Positions 1-8,392 are shown, counted from the stretch's first letter. The stretch: 13,254 nucleotides of DNA from Candidatus Aminicenantota bacterium (GCA_020355945.1 CP070627.1:674260-687513); one strand, 5' to 3'. Program-made: numbers and translations. The notes: a model not told the origin generated them from the letters alone.

Positions 1-458
1 CGAACGGTGTCATCGAGTTCCCCGAATTCTCTTCGGTCCGGGAAACCCAATTGCAGCAAGATTCTTCCTCTTTGTGTATCCCAGCCTCTATCTTTGGAGT
101 GTTCTTTAAACCATTTATTGGCGTAAGTGATTCTCTCTTCAAATTCCTCTCTACTCTCATTTTCTTCGGTTTCAGGGTTGGGGTCTCTTTTTTTCCAGAA
201 TTCTTCGATAAATTGTTCCTTTCCGGCTTTGTCCGGGAGGTGCTTGTAAATTTCGATCTCTTGTTTGGTCATGATAAACCGGGCTTTTTCAAAAAACGAA
301 TCCTTGTAAAGTTCTTTTGGGATTTGGGATACGGACGTGGAGTCAGGGGGTTCCGTTTCTATTGATTCCCGGGTCCCGGGACCACACGCCATTGTTAACA
401 ACATGATTGCTGTCGATACGATTATTACAAATATAAGCGTTTTTTTCCTCTTTTTCAT
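1..458 (-). CDS. GWxTD-domain lipoprotein (3' end cut by window edge)
   Basis: The ORF opens with ATG at 458 and runs off the left edge after 152 codons with no stop. A strong Shine-Dalgarno (AGGAGG, 8 bases before the ATG) and a near-consensus promoter fix the start. Residues 1-25 form a basic, hydrophobic export signal ending in a slightly atypical lipobox (TMAC, Cys25), so an envelope lipoprotein is likely. A low-complexity linker (about 28-48) follows. Residues 58-145 match the GWxTD family pattern: an FIMTKQEIEIYKHLP segment, FWKKRDPNPETEENE (87-101), an Arg-Ile-x-Tyr-Ala-Asn segment, then GWDTQRGR (125-132) and a GFPDRREF stretch. The family name motif is GWxTD; here the Asp is Gln. Family proteins have no established biochemical function; many carry further C-terminal domains, which would lie outside the window. 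It follows sulfatase-like gene C but has its own promoter. Family call is confident, role unknown. Confidence 0.85.
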   Translation of the reverse strand, partial: MKKRKKTLIFVIIVSTAIMLLTMACGPGTRESIETEPPDSTSVSQIPKELYKDSFFEKARFIMTKQEIEIYKHLPDKAGKEQFIEEFWKKRDPNPETEENESREEFEERITYANKWFKEHSKDRGWDTQRGRILLQLGFPDRREFGELDDTV

Positions 459-491
459 AATATTTGCCTCCTGTTTTTACCTAGGGTTTTA

Positions 492-520
492 ATTATATTT
501 TTCTTACCTTAAACAGTCAA
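492..520 (-). promoter_or_regulatory. Sigma70-type promoter for the GWxTD lipoprotein gene
   Basis: Read on the minus strand, TTGACT (520-515) and TATAAT (497-492) are separated by 17 bases, five of six and six of six matches to the sigma70 consensus. The expected start of transcription near 485 gives a leader of about 27 bases containing AGGAGG. This is the best promoter in the window and implies that the GWxTD gene is transcribed independently of the upstream sulfatase-like pair. No convincing intrinsic terminator lies between 581 and this promoter. Confidence 0.75.
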
Positions 521-580
521 CTCTAAAATTAAAAATAATTAATTTTTTTTCCATAAAAATGGCTGCTTTAGCTATTATTT

Positions 581-2788
581 TTACTGCCAGAGTTCAACGG
601 CTTTTTGGGCAATTTGTATTTGTTTTTCACTTAATTCCGAAGAATATTTCTCCAGGGCAATTTTCATGTTAATTAGGGCTTGTTTTATTTTTTGATTCCT
701 GGAGAGTATTAACGCATAATTGTAGTGGTATTTTCCATTGGGTTTTATCCTGACGGCTTGTTTTAATAATTGTTCTGATTTTTCCAGGGTCCCGAACCGG
801 ACATTGAGCAGGGCCACTTTAAACAAGAGTTCGGCATCTTGTGATACCTCTTTTCGTTCCAGCAATTCATCATAGATGGATAGGGCCTGCTTATAATCTT
901 GTTTCTTCATCATTAATCCGGCATATTTAAGTTTTAGTGAAATGTTCCGGGGTTCGATGGTTACTGCTTTTTCATAATATTTAACGGCCTGGTTAATGTT
1001 TCCTTTTTTCTCCCGGATTTCTCCCAGCAATATGAGAGCCCTGGTGAATTGAGGGTTTAATTCCAGCAGTTTTTGACAATAGGTTTCTGCTTCCTGGATT
1101 TGTCCGAGGTGGTAGAGTTCGTGGGCATACAGAATATAGAATCGTTCGATTTTTGGAAATTTTTCCAGGGCTTCTTTCAGGGTATCCAGGACTTTTTCCG
1201 GTTCTTTTTTTTCGGAATAGAGTTGGTGTTTCAGATCGTACAATATGGGCAGGTTAATATCCGGATACTTTGAAGTTAAGAGGTTTATTTCTTGTTCGGT
1301 TCGTTGGTAATCTCCTGTGATCAGGGTTTTGAATATGTCTTTAATTTTATTGTGGAGGAGGACGCCTTTTTTCGGGTCCTGGTGCTTCAGGGTAGGGGAT
1401 TGATTTGAAAAGGAGGAGATGTAGCCCAGGGTTTTTAGGTGTTTTTTATCTTCTTCTGTCAATTTCCTGCGGGCGTCATCATGTGTTGTTCCGGATAACC
1501 GCATCATCCATTTCATTAGTTTGTTATCCATTTCTTTTGCTGTGCGGTTGTTTTTTCGGAAGAGATTATTTTTTTCTTTGGGGTCGTTTTCCAGGTCATA
1601 CAATTCGGGTTCGGGGAGTGATATGTATTTATATTTGCCGTGGATGATGCCCTGCAGGGGGGCCCAGTTCATTTCTTCTTTTCCATGGATACTTTCAAAG
1701 TAGAATGACCGCTGTTGGTTCTCATGTTCACCCTTTAACAGGTTGACAAAGCTTTTGCCTTCGATTGCCGGGGGGATATCCAGGTGGTAGAGGTCGAGGA
1801 TGGTGGGCATGATGTCCACCAGGTTCACCCGGTGTTTTATTTTAAGGGGTTTGGGGAACAATTTCGGGTTATAAAATATCAATGGTATTTTGAGGGCTTC
1901 TTGGTAACAAAACACCCCGTGTCCGTGCTCCTGGTGTTCCCCGAATCCTTCGCCGTGGTCTCCTACGATGATTACCAGGGTATTTTCAAGGATTTTTTTG
2001 GTTTTTAATGTATCGATGATTTTGCCGACACCGGCATCTGTGTAGGCCACTTCTGCGTTGTAGCGGCCTTGCAGGTTTTTTTCGAATTTATCCGCGTATT
2101 CTTTTGGTGCTTTATAGGGGGAATGGGGGTCAAACAGGTGAATCCAGGCGAAAAAGCGTTTATGGTAGTTTTTTTCAAACCATTGATGGAATTTCCGGTA
2201 GACTTCGGCTGCGGGAATTTCCGAGTTGTAATTGGTATCGATTTGATGGGAGTCCAGGGAATCGTCATAGTAATCGAAGCCCTGGTCCAGTCCGAACTTT
2301 GCCAGTAGTACAAATGAAGCAATAACGGCAAAAGTGTGGTACCCCCTGGTTTTTAATTTTTCTGCCAGGGTTATATGGTTTTCTTTCAATAGGTATGTGC
2401 CGTTGTCCCTGGCGCCGTGGGCCAGGGTATATTTACCGGTAAAGATTGAACAGTGGGCGGGCAGGGTCAGGGGGACCGGGCTGTAGCAATTTTCAAACAT
2501 GACTCCTTTGTGGGCCAGGAGATCGATATTCGGGGTTTGGGCGGTTTCATACCCATAGGCGCCCACGCGGTCTGCTCGCAGGGTATCCAGGGTAATGACC
2601 AGTAGATTGTAATTTTTAGCTTTTATTCCTGTTTTTCCGCATCCCGTTATGGTCACCAGCATTACGATCGAAAAAGCGACTGCTAGATAGGACAGTTGTT
2701 TAATAAAAAGTTTTTGCGGGGTCCAGGGGCGGTTTTTACAAAAAAAGCCCCTGGCCGCCGGAGGCAAAGGAGGCAAAGATAATTTCAT
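581..2788 (-). CDS. Sulfatase-like (alkaline phosphatase superfamily) TPR lipoprotein, paralog C
   Basis: 735 residues from ATG at 2788. I prefer this to the TTG one codon earlier because GGAGG sits 7 bases upstream. Residues about 30-50 are hydrophobic and end in a good lipobox (ITGC, Cys50), so an envelope lipoprotein is expected. The catalytic domain spans about 60-460: ITLDTLRADR (Asp68, metal ligand), TLPAH (Thr108 at the nucleophile position), FDPH (220-222), VGDHGE (Asp277, His278, metal ligands) and a His-rich turn at 285-290. Sulfatases have Cys/Ser-x-Pro-x-Arg here, so Thr plus His argues against a formylglycine sulfatase; a Thr-nucleophile phosphotransferase or phosphodiesterase is more likely. 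A conserved LKTLGYISSF linker (451-460) leads into TPR-like helices (about 475-715). The start lies 3 bases after the stop of paralog B, so the two are translationally coupled. The N-terminal 27 residues, rich in Pro and coded by an inverted repeat, are unusual. Substrate unknown. Confidence 0.88.
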   Translation of the reverse strand: MKLSLPPLPPAARGFFCKNRPWTPQKLFIKQLSYLAVAFSIVMLVTITGCGKTGIKAKNYNLLVITLDTLRADRVGAYGYETAQTPNIDLLAHKGVMFENCYSPVPLTLPAHCSIFTGKYTLAHGARDNGTYLLKENHITLAEKLKTRGYHTFAVIASFVLLAKFGLDQGFDYYDDSLDSHQIDTNYNSEIPAAEVYRKFHQWFEKNYHKRFFAWIHLFDPHSPYKAPKEYADKFEKNLQGRYNAEVAYTDAGVGKIIDTLKTKKILENTLVIIVGDHGEGFGEHQEHGHGVFCYQEALKIPLIFYNPKLFPKPLKIKHRVNLVDIMPTILDLYHLDIPPAIEGKSFVNLLKGEHENQQRSFYFESIHGKEEMNWAPLQGIIHGKYKYISLPEPELYDLENDPKEKNNLFRKNNRTAKEMDNKLMKWMMRLSGTTHDDARRKLTEEDKKHLKTLGYISSFSNQSPTLKHQDPKKGVLLHNKIKDIFKTLITGDYQRTEQEINLLTSKYPDINLPILYDLKHQLYSEKKEPEKVLDTLKEALEKFPKIERFYILYAHELYHLGQIQEAETYCQKLLELNPQFTRALILLGEIREKKGNINQAVKYYEKAVTIEPRNISLKLKYAGLMMKKQDYKQALSIYDELLERKEVSQDAELLFKVALLNVRFGTLEKSEQLLKQAVRIKPNGKYHYNYALILSRNQKIKQALINMKIALEKYSSELSEKQIQIAQKAVELWQ
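2723..2754. repeat. Inverted repeat inside the start of paralog C
   Basis: CCAGGGGC (2723-2730) and GCCCCTGG (2747-2754) are perfect 8-base inverted arms. Between them TTTTT and AAAAA can pair further, leaving a loop of about three bases and a small bulge. The element codes residues about 12-22 of paralog C, a stretch with no counterpart in paralogs A or B. It may be a dispersed palindromic repeat that landed in the signal-peptide region, or an RNA hairpin near the start of translation. Confidence 0.6.
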
Positions 2789-2800
2789 CAATCATCCTCC
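2760..2800 (-). promoter_or_regulatory. Shine-Dalgarno of paralog C with two downstream complements
   Basis: In the mRNA, GGAGG (2800-2796) lies 7 bases before ATG 2788 and overlaps the last codons of paralog B. Two CCTCC words, at 2773-2769 and 2764-2760, lie in the first ten codons and can each pair with it (AGGAGG with CCTCCT, 6 bp for the nearer copy). The site decides the start codon and could form a translation-attenuating hairpin opened by ribosomes finishing paralog B. The pairing is seen; the regulation is inferred. Confidence 0.45.
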
Positions 2801-5320
2801 TGATTCTGTGATTAAGCGGTTCAATCGCTGTTGTTCTTTTGGTGGAAGTTGGTGATAGAATTTTTCTTTAAGGATATTTAAGTATTTTAGGGCGTCTTGT
2901 TTTGATTTGAGCTGCAGGTAGGTGACCCCGATGTTAAAATAGGCATCGATGAAGTTAGGTTGAAGGGTAATGGCTTTTTTCCAATCCTCCAGTGCGTTTT
3001 GTACCTGGTTGGCGAATTTATAGGCAGAGGCGCGGCCATTCAGTGCCGATACCAGTTGGGGATCAAGTTCTAAGGATTTATTAAAGGCTTTCATTGCCAG
3101 GTTTAGCAGTTGTATATCTCGTTTGCCTACAAACAGGGTCAAATAGAGGGTTCCCAGGTTATTATAGGTTTTGGCGATGTCGGGGTCCAGTTTAATGGAC
3201 TCCAGGTATGCTTCTTGTGACTGCTGGAATTGTTTTTTTCGATAGTAAAGGATGCCCAGGTAATTCCATGTTTCTGCATTGGCTTTACCTGCTTCTTTCA
3301 CCTGGGTTAAGATTTTATAGGCCGGGTCATTTTGATGGATTTCCGTGAGGACGATCCCGATCCTGTTTTTGACATCGGGGTCTTTTAAGAGCGTTTCATT
3401 GGCTAAGATTTGGTTGCAGATTTCCCCGGCTTTTTTAAAGTTCTTGTTTCTTCCCAGGGTTTTGGCATAGCTGAGTTTTAGAGACACATTCCGGGATTCC
3501 AGTGTGGAGGCGTGTTCAAAGGCTGAAATGGCTTCGGGGAGGAGGTTTTTCTTTTCATAGATGCGGCCTTGTAAAATGTAGGCTTTGGTATATTTGGGAT
3601 TGTTTTTAAGGATTTCATTGGCCAGGTTTTCGGATTCTTCCAATTGGTTGAGGTGAAAATATTCGAATGCCAGGTTGATTTTGAAATGATTATTTTGGGG
3701 GAATGCTTCAATGGCTTTTTGCCAGTTTTGGATGACTCCTGGGGTATCTTTCCTTTTTTTATAGATGGAATTCAGCATCCCGAAATATTGGGGTAACAAG
3801 GTTTTAGGGTCTTTTTTTACCATTTCTTGCAGTTGGGATTCTGCCTGGTCTAATTTTCCCTGTTCAATGGCTGCTTTTATTTGATTAAATTGGTTGTCTA
3901 GAGCAATTCCTTTTTTGGGATCGATATTTGTATTGGTTTTATCGGGATTTTCGAAAGCAGAAATATATCCGAGGGTTTGTAGGTGTTTCCTGTCGCTTTC
4001 GGTAAGCTGCCGTTTCGACCCCGAACCTCTCAGAGTCGTGGAATACTCCTTGACCATGCTCATCAATTGTTTGTCCAATTCCCTGGCTAATCGGTTCTTT
4101 TTCCAGAACAAGTTATCTTTTTCTTTACTGTCTGCTGTTAGATCGTACAATTCCGGTTCGGGTAATGAGATATATTTATATTGTTCATGGAGGATACCGG
4201 TGAGGGGTGCCCATCCCATTTCTTCTTTTCCGTGCATACTTTCAATGTAATAGGTGCGTTGTTTTTTTTCTTTACCCCTGGCGAGCAGGTTAACAAAACT
4301 TTTGCCCTGGATTTCGCCCGGGATTTCCTGGCCGTACATTTCCAGGAGCGTGGGCATAATATCAATGAGATTGACCCGTTGTTTGATTCGAAGGCCTTTG
4401 GAAAGTATTTTGGGATTGTAAAATACCAGGGGAACTTTGAGATTTTCTTCGTAGCAGAAGATGGAATGGCCGTATTCCTGGTGTTCGCCGAAAGCTTCAC
4501 CGTGGTCACCAACCATAACAACCAGTGTTTGGTCCAGTAGATCGGCGTTTTTCAGATCATGGATGATTTTACCCAGGTAAACGTCTATAAATGCCACTTC
4601 CCCATTGTAAAGCCCTTCGGGGTGGCTGCCAAACTTTTCTTTGTATTCCGCGGGAGGTTCATAGGGGAGATGGGGGTCGTAAAAATGAATCCAGGCAAAG
4701 AATTTGAAGGGCTGGTTATTTCTACGTTCCTGTTCTTGTTGATATTTTTTAAACCAGTTATTAAATTTTTCATAGACCTGGTCTGCTTTTATTTCGGAAT
4801 CAAAATCCGTAATCATTTCATTTATATTGAGGGAGTCGTCGTAAACATCGAATCCTTGGTTTGTTCCAAATTTTGAGAGTAATACATAGGAGGCGATGAC
4901 GGCATAGGTCCGGTAGCCTTGTTTTCTCATTATCTCTGCCAGGGTGGTTTCTTTTTCTTCCATGAAATAGGCGGCGTTGTCCCTGACCTGGTGGCCCAGG
5001 GGGTATTTCCCGGTAAAAATGGAGCAGTGGGCGGGGAGTGTGAGGGGCACAGGTGCGTAACAGCTTTCAAACAAAATTCCATTGGCTGCCAGATGGTCCA
5101 GGTTTGGGGTATGGGCCGGTTTGTAACCATAAGCACCAATACGGTCTGCCCGCAGGGTATCCAGGGTAATGACCATAAGGTTTAACCCTTTACATTTACC
5201 GGTGATGACCTTTGCGGTGGTGCTGATGAGCAGGTAAAGGACAATGGTGGCGATGACCAGGGCCAGTGCTGCACCGATTCCCAGCCAACGAAGGGTAAAT
5301 GGTTGTTTTTTGGCGTTCAT
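2792..5320 (-). CDS. Sulfatase-like (alkaline phosphatase superfamily) TPR membrane protein, paralog B
   Basis: 842 residues from ATG at 5320, preceded by a modest AAAGGA ribosome-binding site. Residues 12-33 form one transmembrane anchor without a lipobox, which should place the rest outside the cytoplasm. The catalytic domain covers about 46-455: ITLDTLRADR (Asp54), TLPAH (Thr94 as nucleophile, His98 where sulfatases have Arg), FYDPH (213-217) and VGDHGE (Asp272, His273). By hand alignment it is about 75% identical to paralog C over the 69 residues around the active site, so the pair arose by tandem duplication. After the LQTLGYISAF linker (447-456) come about eight to ten TPR-like units (roughly 470-820). 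The last 110 residues, including NQVQNALEDWKKAI and FIDAYFNIGVTYLQL, resemble the end of paralog A rather than C. It is the first gene of a two-gene operon with paralog C. True sulfatase activity is doubtful; an envelope phospho-transfer or hydrolysis role is inferred. Confidence 0.9.
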   Translation of the reverse strand: MNAKKQPFTLRWLGIGAALALVIATIVLYLLISTTAKVITGKCKGLNLMVITLDTLRADRIGAYGYKPAHTPNLDHLAANGILFESCYAPVPLTLPAHCSIFTGKYPLGHQVRDNAAYFMEEKETTLAEIMRKQGYRTYAVIASYVLLSKFGTNQGFDVYDDSLNINEMITDFDSEIKADQVYEKFNNWFKKYQQEQERRNNQPFKFFAWIHFYDPHLPYEPPAEYKEKFGSHPEGLYNGEVAFIDVYLGKIIHDLKNADLLDQTLVVMVGDHGEAFGEHQEYGHSIFCYEENLKVPLVFYNPKILSKGLRIKQRVNLIDIMPTLLEMYGQEIPGEIQGKSFVNLLARGKEKKQRTYYIESMHGKEEMGWAPLTGILHEQYKYISLPEPELYDLTADSKEKDNLFWKKNRLARELDKQLMSMVKEYSTTLRGSGSKRQLTESDRKHLQTLGYISAFENPDKTNTNIDPKKGIALDNQFNQIKAAIEQGKLDQAESQLQEMVKKDPKTLLPQYFGMLNSIYKKRKDTPGVIQNWQKAIEAFPQNNHFKINLAFEYFHLNQLEESENLANEILKNNPKYTKAYILQGRIYEKKNLLPEAISAFEHASTLESRNVSLKLSYAKTLGRNKNFKKAGEICNQILANETLLKDPDVKNRIGIVLTEIHQNDPAYKILTQVKEAGKANAETWNYLGILYYRKKQFQQSQEAYLESIKLDPDIAKTYNNLGTLYLTLFVGKRDIQLLNLAMKAFNKSLELDPQLVSALNGRASAYKFANQVQNALEDWKKAITLQPNFIDAYFNIGVTYLQLKSKQDALKYLNILKEKFYHQLPPKEQQRLNRLITESGG

Positions 5321-5360
5321 TTCAATTCATTCCTTTGTTTTTTTTACATTTTGCTGCTGT

Positions 5361-5390
5361 ATTATAAAGTTATAGCATATTTTTGATCAA
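5361..5390 (-). promoter_or_regulatory. Sigma70-type promoter for the paralog B-C operon
   Basis: On the minus strand TTGATC (5390-5385) and a perfect TATAAT (5366-5361) are 18 bases apart. Transcription would start near 5354, leaving a leader of about 34 bases. The -35 element touches the T-tract of the terminator of the receptor gene, so termination and new initiation occupy the same short stretch. Confidence 0.65.
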
Positions 5391-5421
5391 AAAAAAAGCC
5401 CCTCCCCTTTCGGGGAGGGGC
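5389..5421 (-). terminator. Intrinsic terminator of the TonB-dependent receptor gene
   Basis: A perfect 10-bp G+C-rich stem (arms 5412-5421 and 5398-5407) closes on a GAAA tetraloop in the RNA and is followed by nine U residues (5397-5389). It lies 50 bases past the receptor stop codon. This is a textbook rho-independent terminator and marks the end of the right-hand transcription unit. Confidence 0.95.
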
Positions 5422-5441
5422 CAACTAGTTCAACTTCCGTG

Positions 5442-5462
5442 TGCGTATTGCGTATTGCGTAT
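5442..5462. repeat. Three tandem copies of a 7-base unit in the receptor 3' region
   Basis: TGCGTAT is repeated exactly three times without interruption, between the receptor stop codon (5471) and its terminator. Its length and position give no hint of function; slippage during replication is the simplest origin. Confidence 0.8.
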
Positions 5463-5470
5463 GTGCCTGG

Positions 5471-8368
5471 TTAGAAGTTAAGCCTGACACCGAACTGGAA
5501 CAACCCGGCATTTGTCCACATGGTGGGTTGTACCTCACCTGGCGCGTCAGCGCCGATAGCGAGGTTGTGTTTCAGCTCGATCTGGTTATTGGTGGCATTG
5601 TACCAGTCAAGAACCAGGGTAGCTGTCACTGTGTCGGTGACTTTCAAGGTTTTTTCCAGACCCAGGTTTAGCATCCAGAAGGTAGGTAATCTTTCATCTC
5701 CAGCTTTATAACCGGTTCGATACAGGTATGTACCACCTTGACTCAAGGTGACCCTTCTTCGCAGCGGCTGTGGATTTCCTTCTTGGGCCTGTAAGAAAGC
5801 AGTCACGTTGATGCCGTAAGGCAGTTGATACAACCCGGTGAATTTTACCATCCACCTGGCGTTGACCCAGATGTCTCTCAGACCGGAACCTGTGGTAGCC
5901 GGAGCCACAACACCTTCGTTAAAGAAGTCGAAGTTGTTCAGATCCAGGTACTCATCCTCGAAGCGGAAGCGTTTCCAATCCTGTAAGGTGAAGGACAGGT
6001 TGGCCATCCACTTGTTGGAAAGTTTCTTGGTCAACAGTAACTGCAGGCCCAGGTACCTGTCATAGGCTTGTTCCAGGTTATAGTAGTAGTCTCCAATGGG
6101 GTCGACAATTCGTTCATAAGTGGGAACCTCAGTACCACCGACTGTGGTGGTGCCGGTATATTCCCAATTGCTTTTGTCTTCAATAGAGCCGCCCGGCAAA
6201 ATGCCTTTGGTGACACTACTGATTTCACCCCTGGAATTTACATCGCTGGACAGGTTGTGTTTTTTCTTGTAAAAACCGGTAAGAGAAATGGCCATGTCAT
6301 CAGTCAGGGCTTTTTCAAACATCAGGGTTAATTCATCCAGGTAGGGGGTATTGTAGTCGGGATCGAACTCTACATTGTTCAAGCCTGTAGCCAGGTTATA
6401 CTGGTAAAGACCATAGTCAAGCCAGTAATCACCGACTTCCGAGTATTGAGGTGTTTCATCCATGTTGGCATCTGTCCAATAGACATAAGCCCATCGGTAT
6501 GGAATGTAGGTTGACGCCATGAGATTTCCACTCTGGGACATGTATCGACCGGCAGAGACTTTCACCACATTTTTGCCGTCGCCGGTGATGTCATAGGTAA
6601 ACGAGACCCTGGGTGAGATCAACGACCAGTCAACAGGTACATCTGTAGCCGCGATGCTCAGGGGTTGGATCTCGGAGAACAATACCGTCCCGTGATGGGG
6701 TGTACCGGGTTCATACCAGGTATGACCGGGCTGGGTAAGAGAATTGACTCCACCTTGCTCCTTGTCATACCGTACACCAATGGAGGCGGTCAACTTACCC
6801 CAGGTGATAGTATCCTGGATGAAGGCGGAAATCCTTTTGAAATTCACATCGAGGACGTAGTCGGGGATAACGGCCATGAAATTCCAGGCGGGGTTGTACC
6901 TGTAGATGTAGAGGATTCTCTGGTTGGGTGTTAAGGAGTGGGTGGTGGTATCAGCGGTGAAATAGTCGACACCGAAACGGATTTCATGGTCGCCGCCCAG
7001 GGCGCCTTCCAGGAAGTAGTTACCATCGGCGGCGATGTCGATGGAGTTCCGGTTGGTGGCGTAATCCCAGGCAGAACCTTCAGTGCTGGACCATCCGTCG
7101 ACGATTTTGAAGTCTCTACCTTCACTGTGTCCGGTATCCGGATCGATATCGGAGCCCCTGGGGTCCAGGGCAAATCCACCGTCGGTGTAAACGGTTTTCA
7201 CGTTCAGCATTAATTCGCCAAATACGTGAGACAAACCACCATAGTACAGGAATCCTGGTCCGGTCTGGTCCCAAAGAGACCAGTTGTCTTGCTGGGCAGC
7301 AGACATCCAGGTTCTTCCCCATTTCAACTTGGCGTCATAAGAAATGTGGAAGTCACCGGAGGTGTTTCCCAACTGGAAGTTCAATTTTCCGTAACCGGAC
7401 ACCAGCCAGGTAGCGTCTTCGATATCAGCTTCGGTTCTCTTGTGAATATCCTGGATGGCCCAGGAACCAAACCACCAGAGTTTGTCCTTTACAATGGGAC
7501 CACCCATATTGATACCGTACTGGTACAGACGCTCAACCCCGGGAACCACCAGGCCCCTTTCTGCCATAAACTCAGTGGGGTCCTGGGACATTTCCCAATT
7601 TTCATCTTCCACATAGAGATGAAAGTCACCGGAGGTTCTGTTACCGGCTCTCTTGGTGACAAAGTTTAACTGGATACCACCGGTTTGAGCAGTAATGTCA
7701 TTGGCTCCCAGGGTGACTTGCAATTCTTGATAAGTGTTGATGTTCAGGTATGCGGGAGCCGCACCGATAGCAGAGGGGTCAGTGATGTTGGCGCCATCAA
7801 CGTTCCACGTGGTATCATCCTGGTCACCGCCGCCGGCCATGAAGTTGGACTGCTGACCGGAATCCGCACCACCAACGTCCACACGGTCAACCATCACACC
7901 GGGCAGAGCCGATAATACGGTCCAGGGGTTTCTTGATGTGGGAATCTGCTCCACGAACTCTTTGTTCACGTTTACACCCACCTGGGTCTTACGGGTGTCG
8001 ATCACACCAACCCGGCCGGAAACCGTAATCTCTTCTTTCAATGTGGTAGTTTCCATCAAGATGTTCAAAGTCACACTCCTACCCAGGGCAATCTCGATAT
8101 CTTTACGAATAACCGTTTTGAACCCTTCCAATTCACATTTTAATTCGTAACCTCCTGGGGGTAAGGCCAGGAATCGGAAATTACCTTTATCGGAAGAGAT
8201 GGTGGTAAGTGTACCGATCTTATCACCGGTCAGCGTAATTAATACGCCAGGAACCTTGGAGCCATCGGCCAGAACAACTGAGCCGTAGATGTCTCCACCT
8301 CTGACTTGAGCAAAAGACAATACCGGAAGCATTGCCAATGCTAACAGAACAACTAGAATTTTTCTCAT
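5471..8368 (-). CDS. TonB-dependent outer-membrane receptor with carboxypeptidase-regulatory-like domain
   Basis: 965 residues from ATG at 8368, with an ideal AAGGAGGT ribosome-binding site. A Sec signal peptide (1-20, likely cleaved after SFA) leads to a carboxypeptidase-regulatory-like beta domain (about 24-106; DGSKVPGVLITLTG, LPPGGYELKCELEGFKTV). A TonB-box-like EEITVSG (112-118) and a plug domain (about 120-240; IPTSRNPWTVLSALPGVMVD, WNVDGANITDP) follow. The rest, rich in aromatic alternating strands, is the beta-barrel, ending in the Phe-terminated FGVRLNF typical of outer-membrane barrels. Such Oar-like receptors import or bind large ligands using TonB energy; the ligand is not readable here. 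There is no SusD-like partner next to it. It has its own 224-bp upstream region and its own terminator, and may be highly expressed given its ribosome-binding site. The family call is firm. Confidence 0.95.
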   Translation of the reverse strand: MRKILVVLLALAMLPVLSFAQVRGGDIYGSVVLADGSKVPGVLITLTGDKIGTLTTISSDKGNFRFLALPPGGYELKCELEGFKTVIRKDIEIALGRSVTLNILMETTTLKEEITVSGRVGVIDTRKTQVGVNVNKEFVEQIPTSRNPWTVLSALPGVMVDRVDVGGADSGQQSNFMAGGGDQDDTTWNVDGANITDPSAIGAAPAYLNINTYQELQVTLGANDITAQTGGIQLNFVTKRAGNRTSGDFHLYVEDENWEMSQDPTEFMAERGLVVPGVERLYQYGINMGGPIVKDKLWWFGSWAIQDIHKRTEADIEDATWLVSGYGKLNFQLGNTSGDFHISYDAKLKWGRTWMSAAQQDNWSLWDQTGPGFLYYGGLSHVFGELMLNVKTVYTDGGFALDPRGSDIDPDTGHSEGRDFKIVDGWSSTEGSAWDYATNRNSIDIAADGNYFLEGALGGDHEIRFGVDYFTADTTTHSLTPNQRILYIYRYNPAWNFMAVIPDYVLDVNFKRISAFIQDTITWGKLTASIGVRYDKEQGGVNSLTQPGHTWYEPGTPHHGTVLFSEIQPLSIAATDVPVDWSLISPRVSFTYDITGDGKNVVKVSAGRYMSQSGNLMASTYIPYRWAYVYWTDANMDETPQYSEVGDYWLDYGLYQYNLATGLNNVEFDPDYNTPYLDELTLMFEKALTDDMAISLTGFYKKKHNLSSDVNSRGEISSVTKGILPGGSIEDKSNWEYTGTTTVGGTEVPTYERIVDPIGDYYYNLEQAYDRYLGLQLLLTKKLSNKWMANLSFTLQDWKRFRFEDEYLDLNNFDFFNEGVVAPATTGSGLRDIWVNARWMVKFTGLYQLPYGINVTAFLQAQEGNPQPLRRRVTLSQGGTYLYRTGYKAGDERLPTFWMLNLGLEKTLKVTDTVTATLVLDWYNATNNQIELKHNLAIGADAPGEVQPTMWTNAGLFQFGVRLNF

Positions 8369-8392
8369 GTAACCTCCTTGATTTGTTTAGTT

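Noticed and set aside
51..365. Plus-strand open frame of 104 codons near the left edge
   Set aside because: It overlaps the minus-strand GWxTD lipoprotein gene, which has a promoter, Shine-Dalgarno, signal peptide and family motifs. The plus-strand product is a Phe-rich shadow with no recognisable domain.
530..580. Terminator after paralog C (CCAT/ATGG hairpin)
   Set aside because: The stem is only 4 bp and A+T-rich. The following A and T runs reflect local composition, so it does not meet the standard of an intrinsic terminator.
2444..2465. Cys after TLPAH as a formylglycine site of a true sulfatase in paralogs B and C
   Set aside because: That Cys is not followed by x-Pro-x-Arg and is Thr in paralog A, so it cannot be the modified residue of the sulfatase signature.
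2789..2791. TTG as the start of paralog C
   Set aside because: The ATG directly after it has better spacing (7 bases) from GGAGG, and ATG is the preferred start codon.
7226..7669. Plus-strand open frame of 147 codons
   Set aside because: Lies wholly inside the receptor gene in antisense and shows no ribosome-binding site or domain; the receptor frame is well supported.
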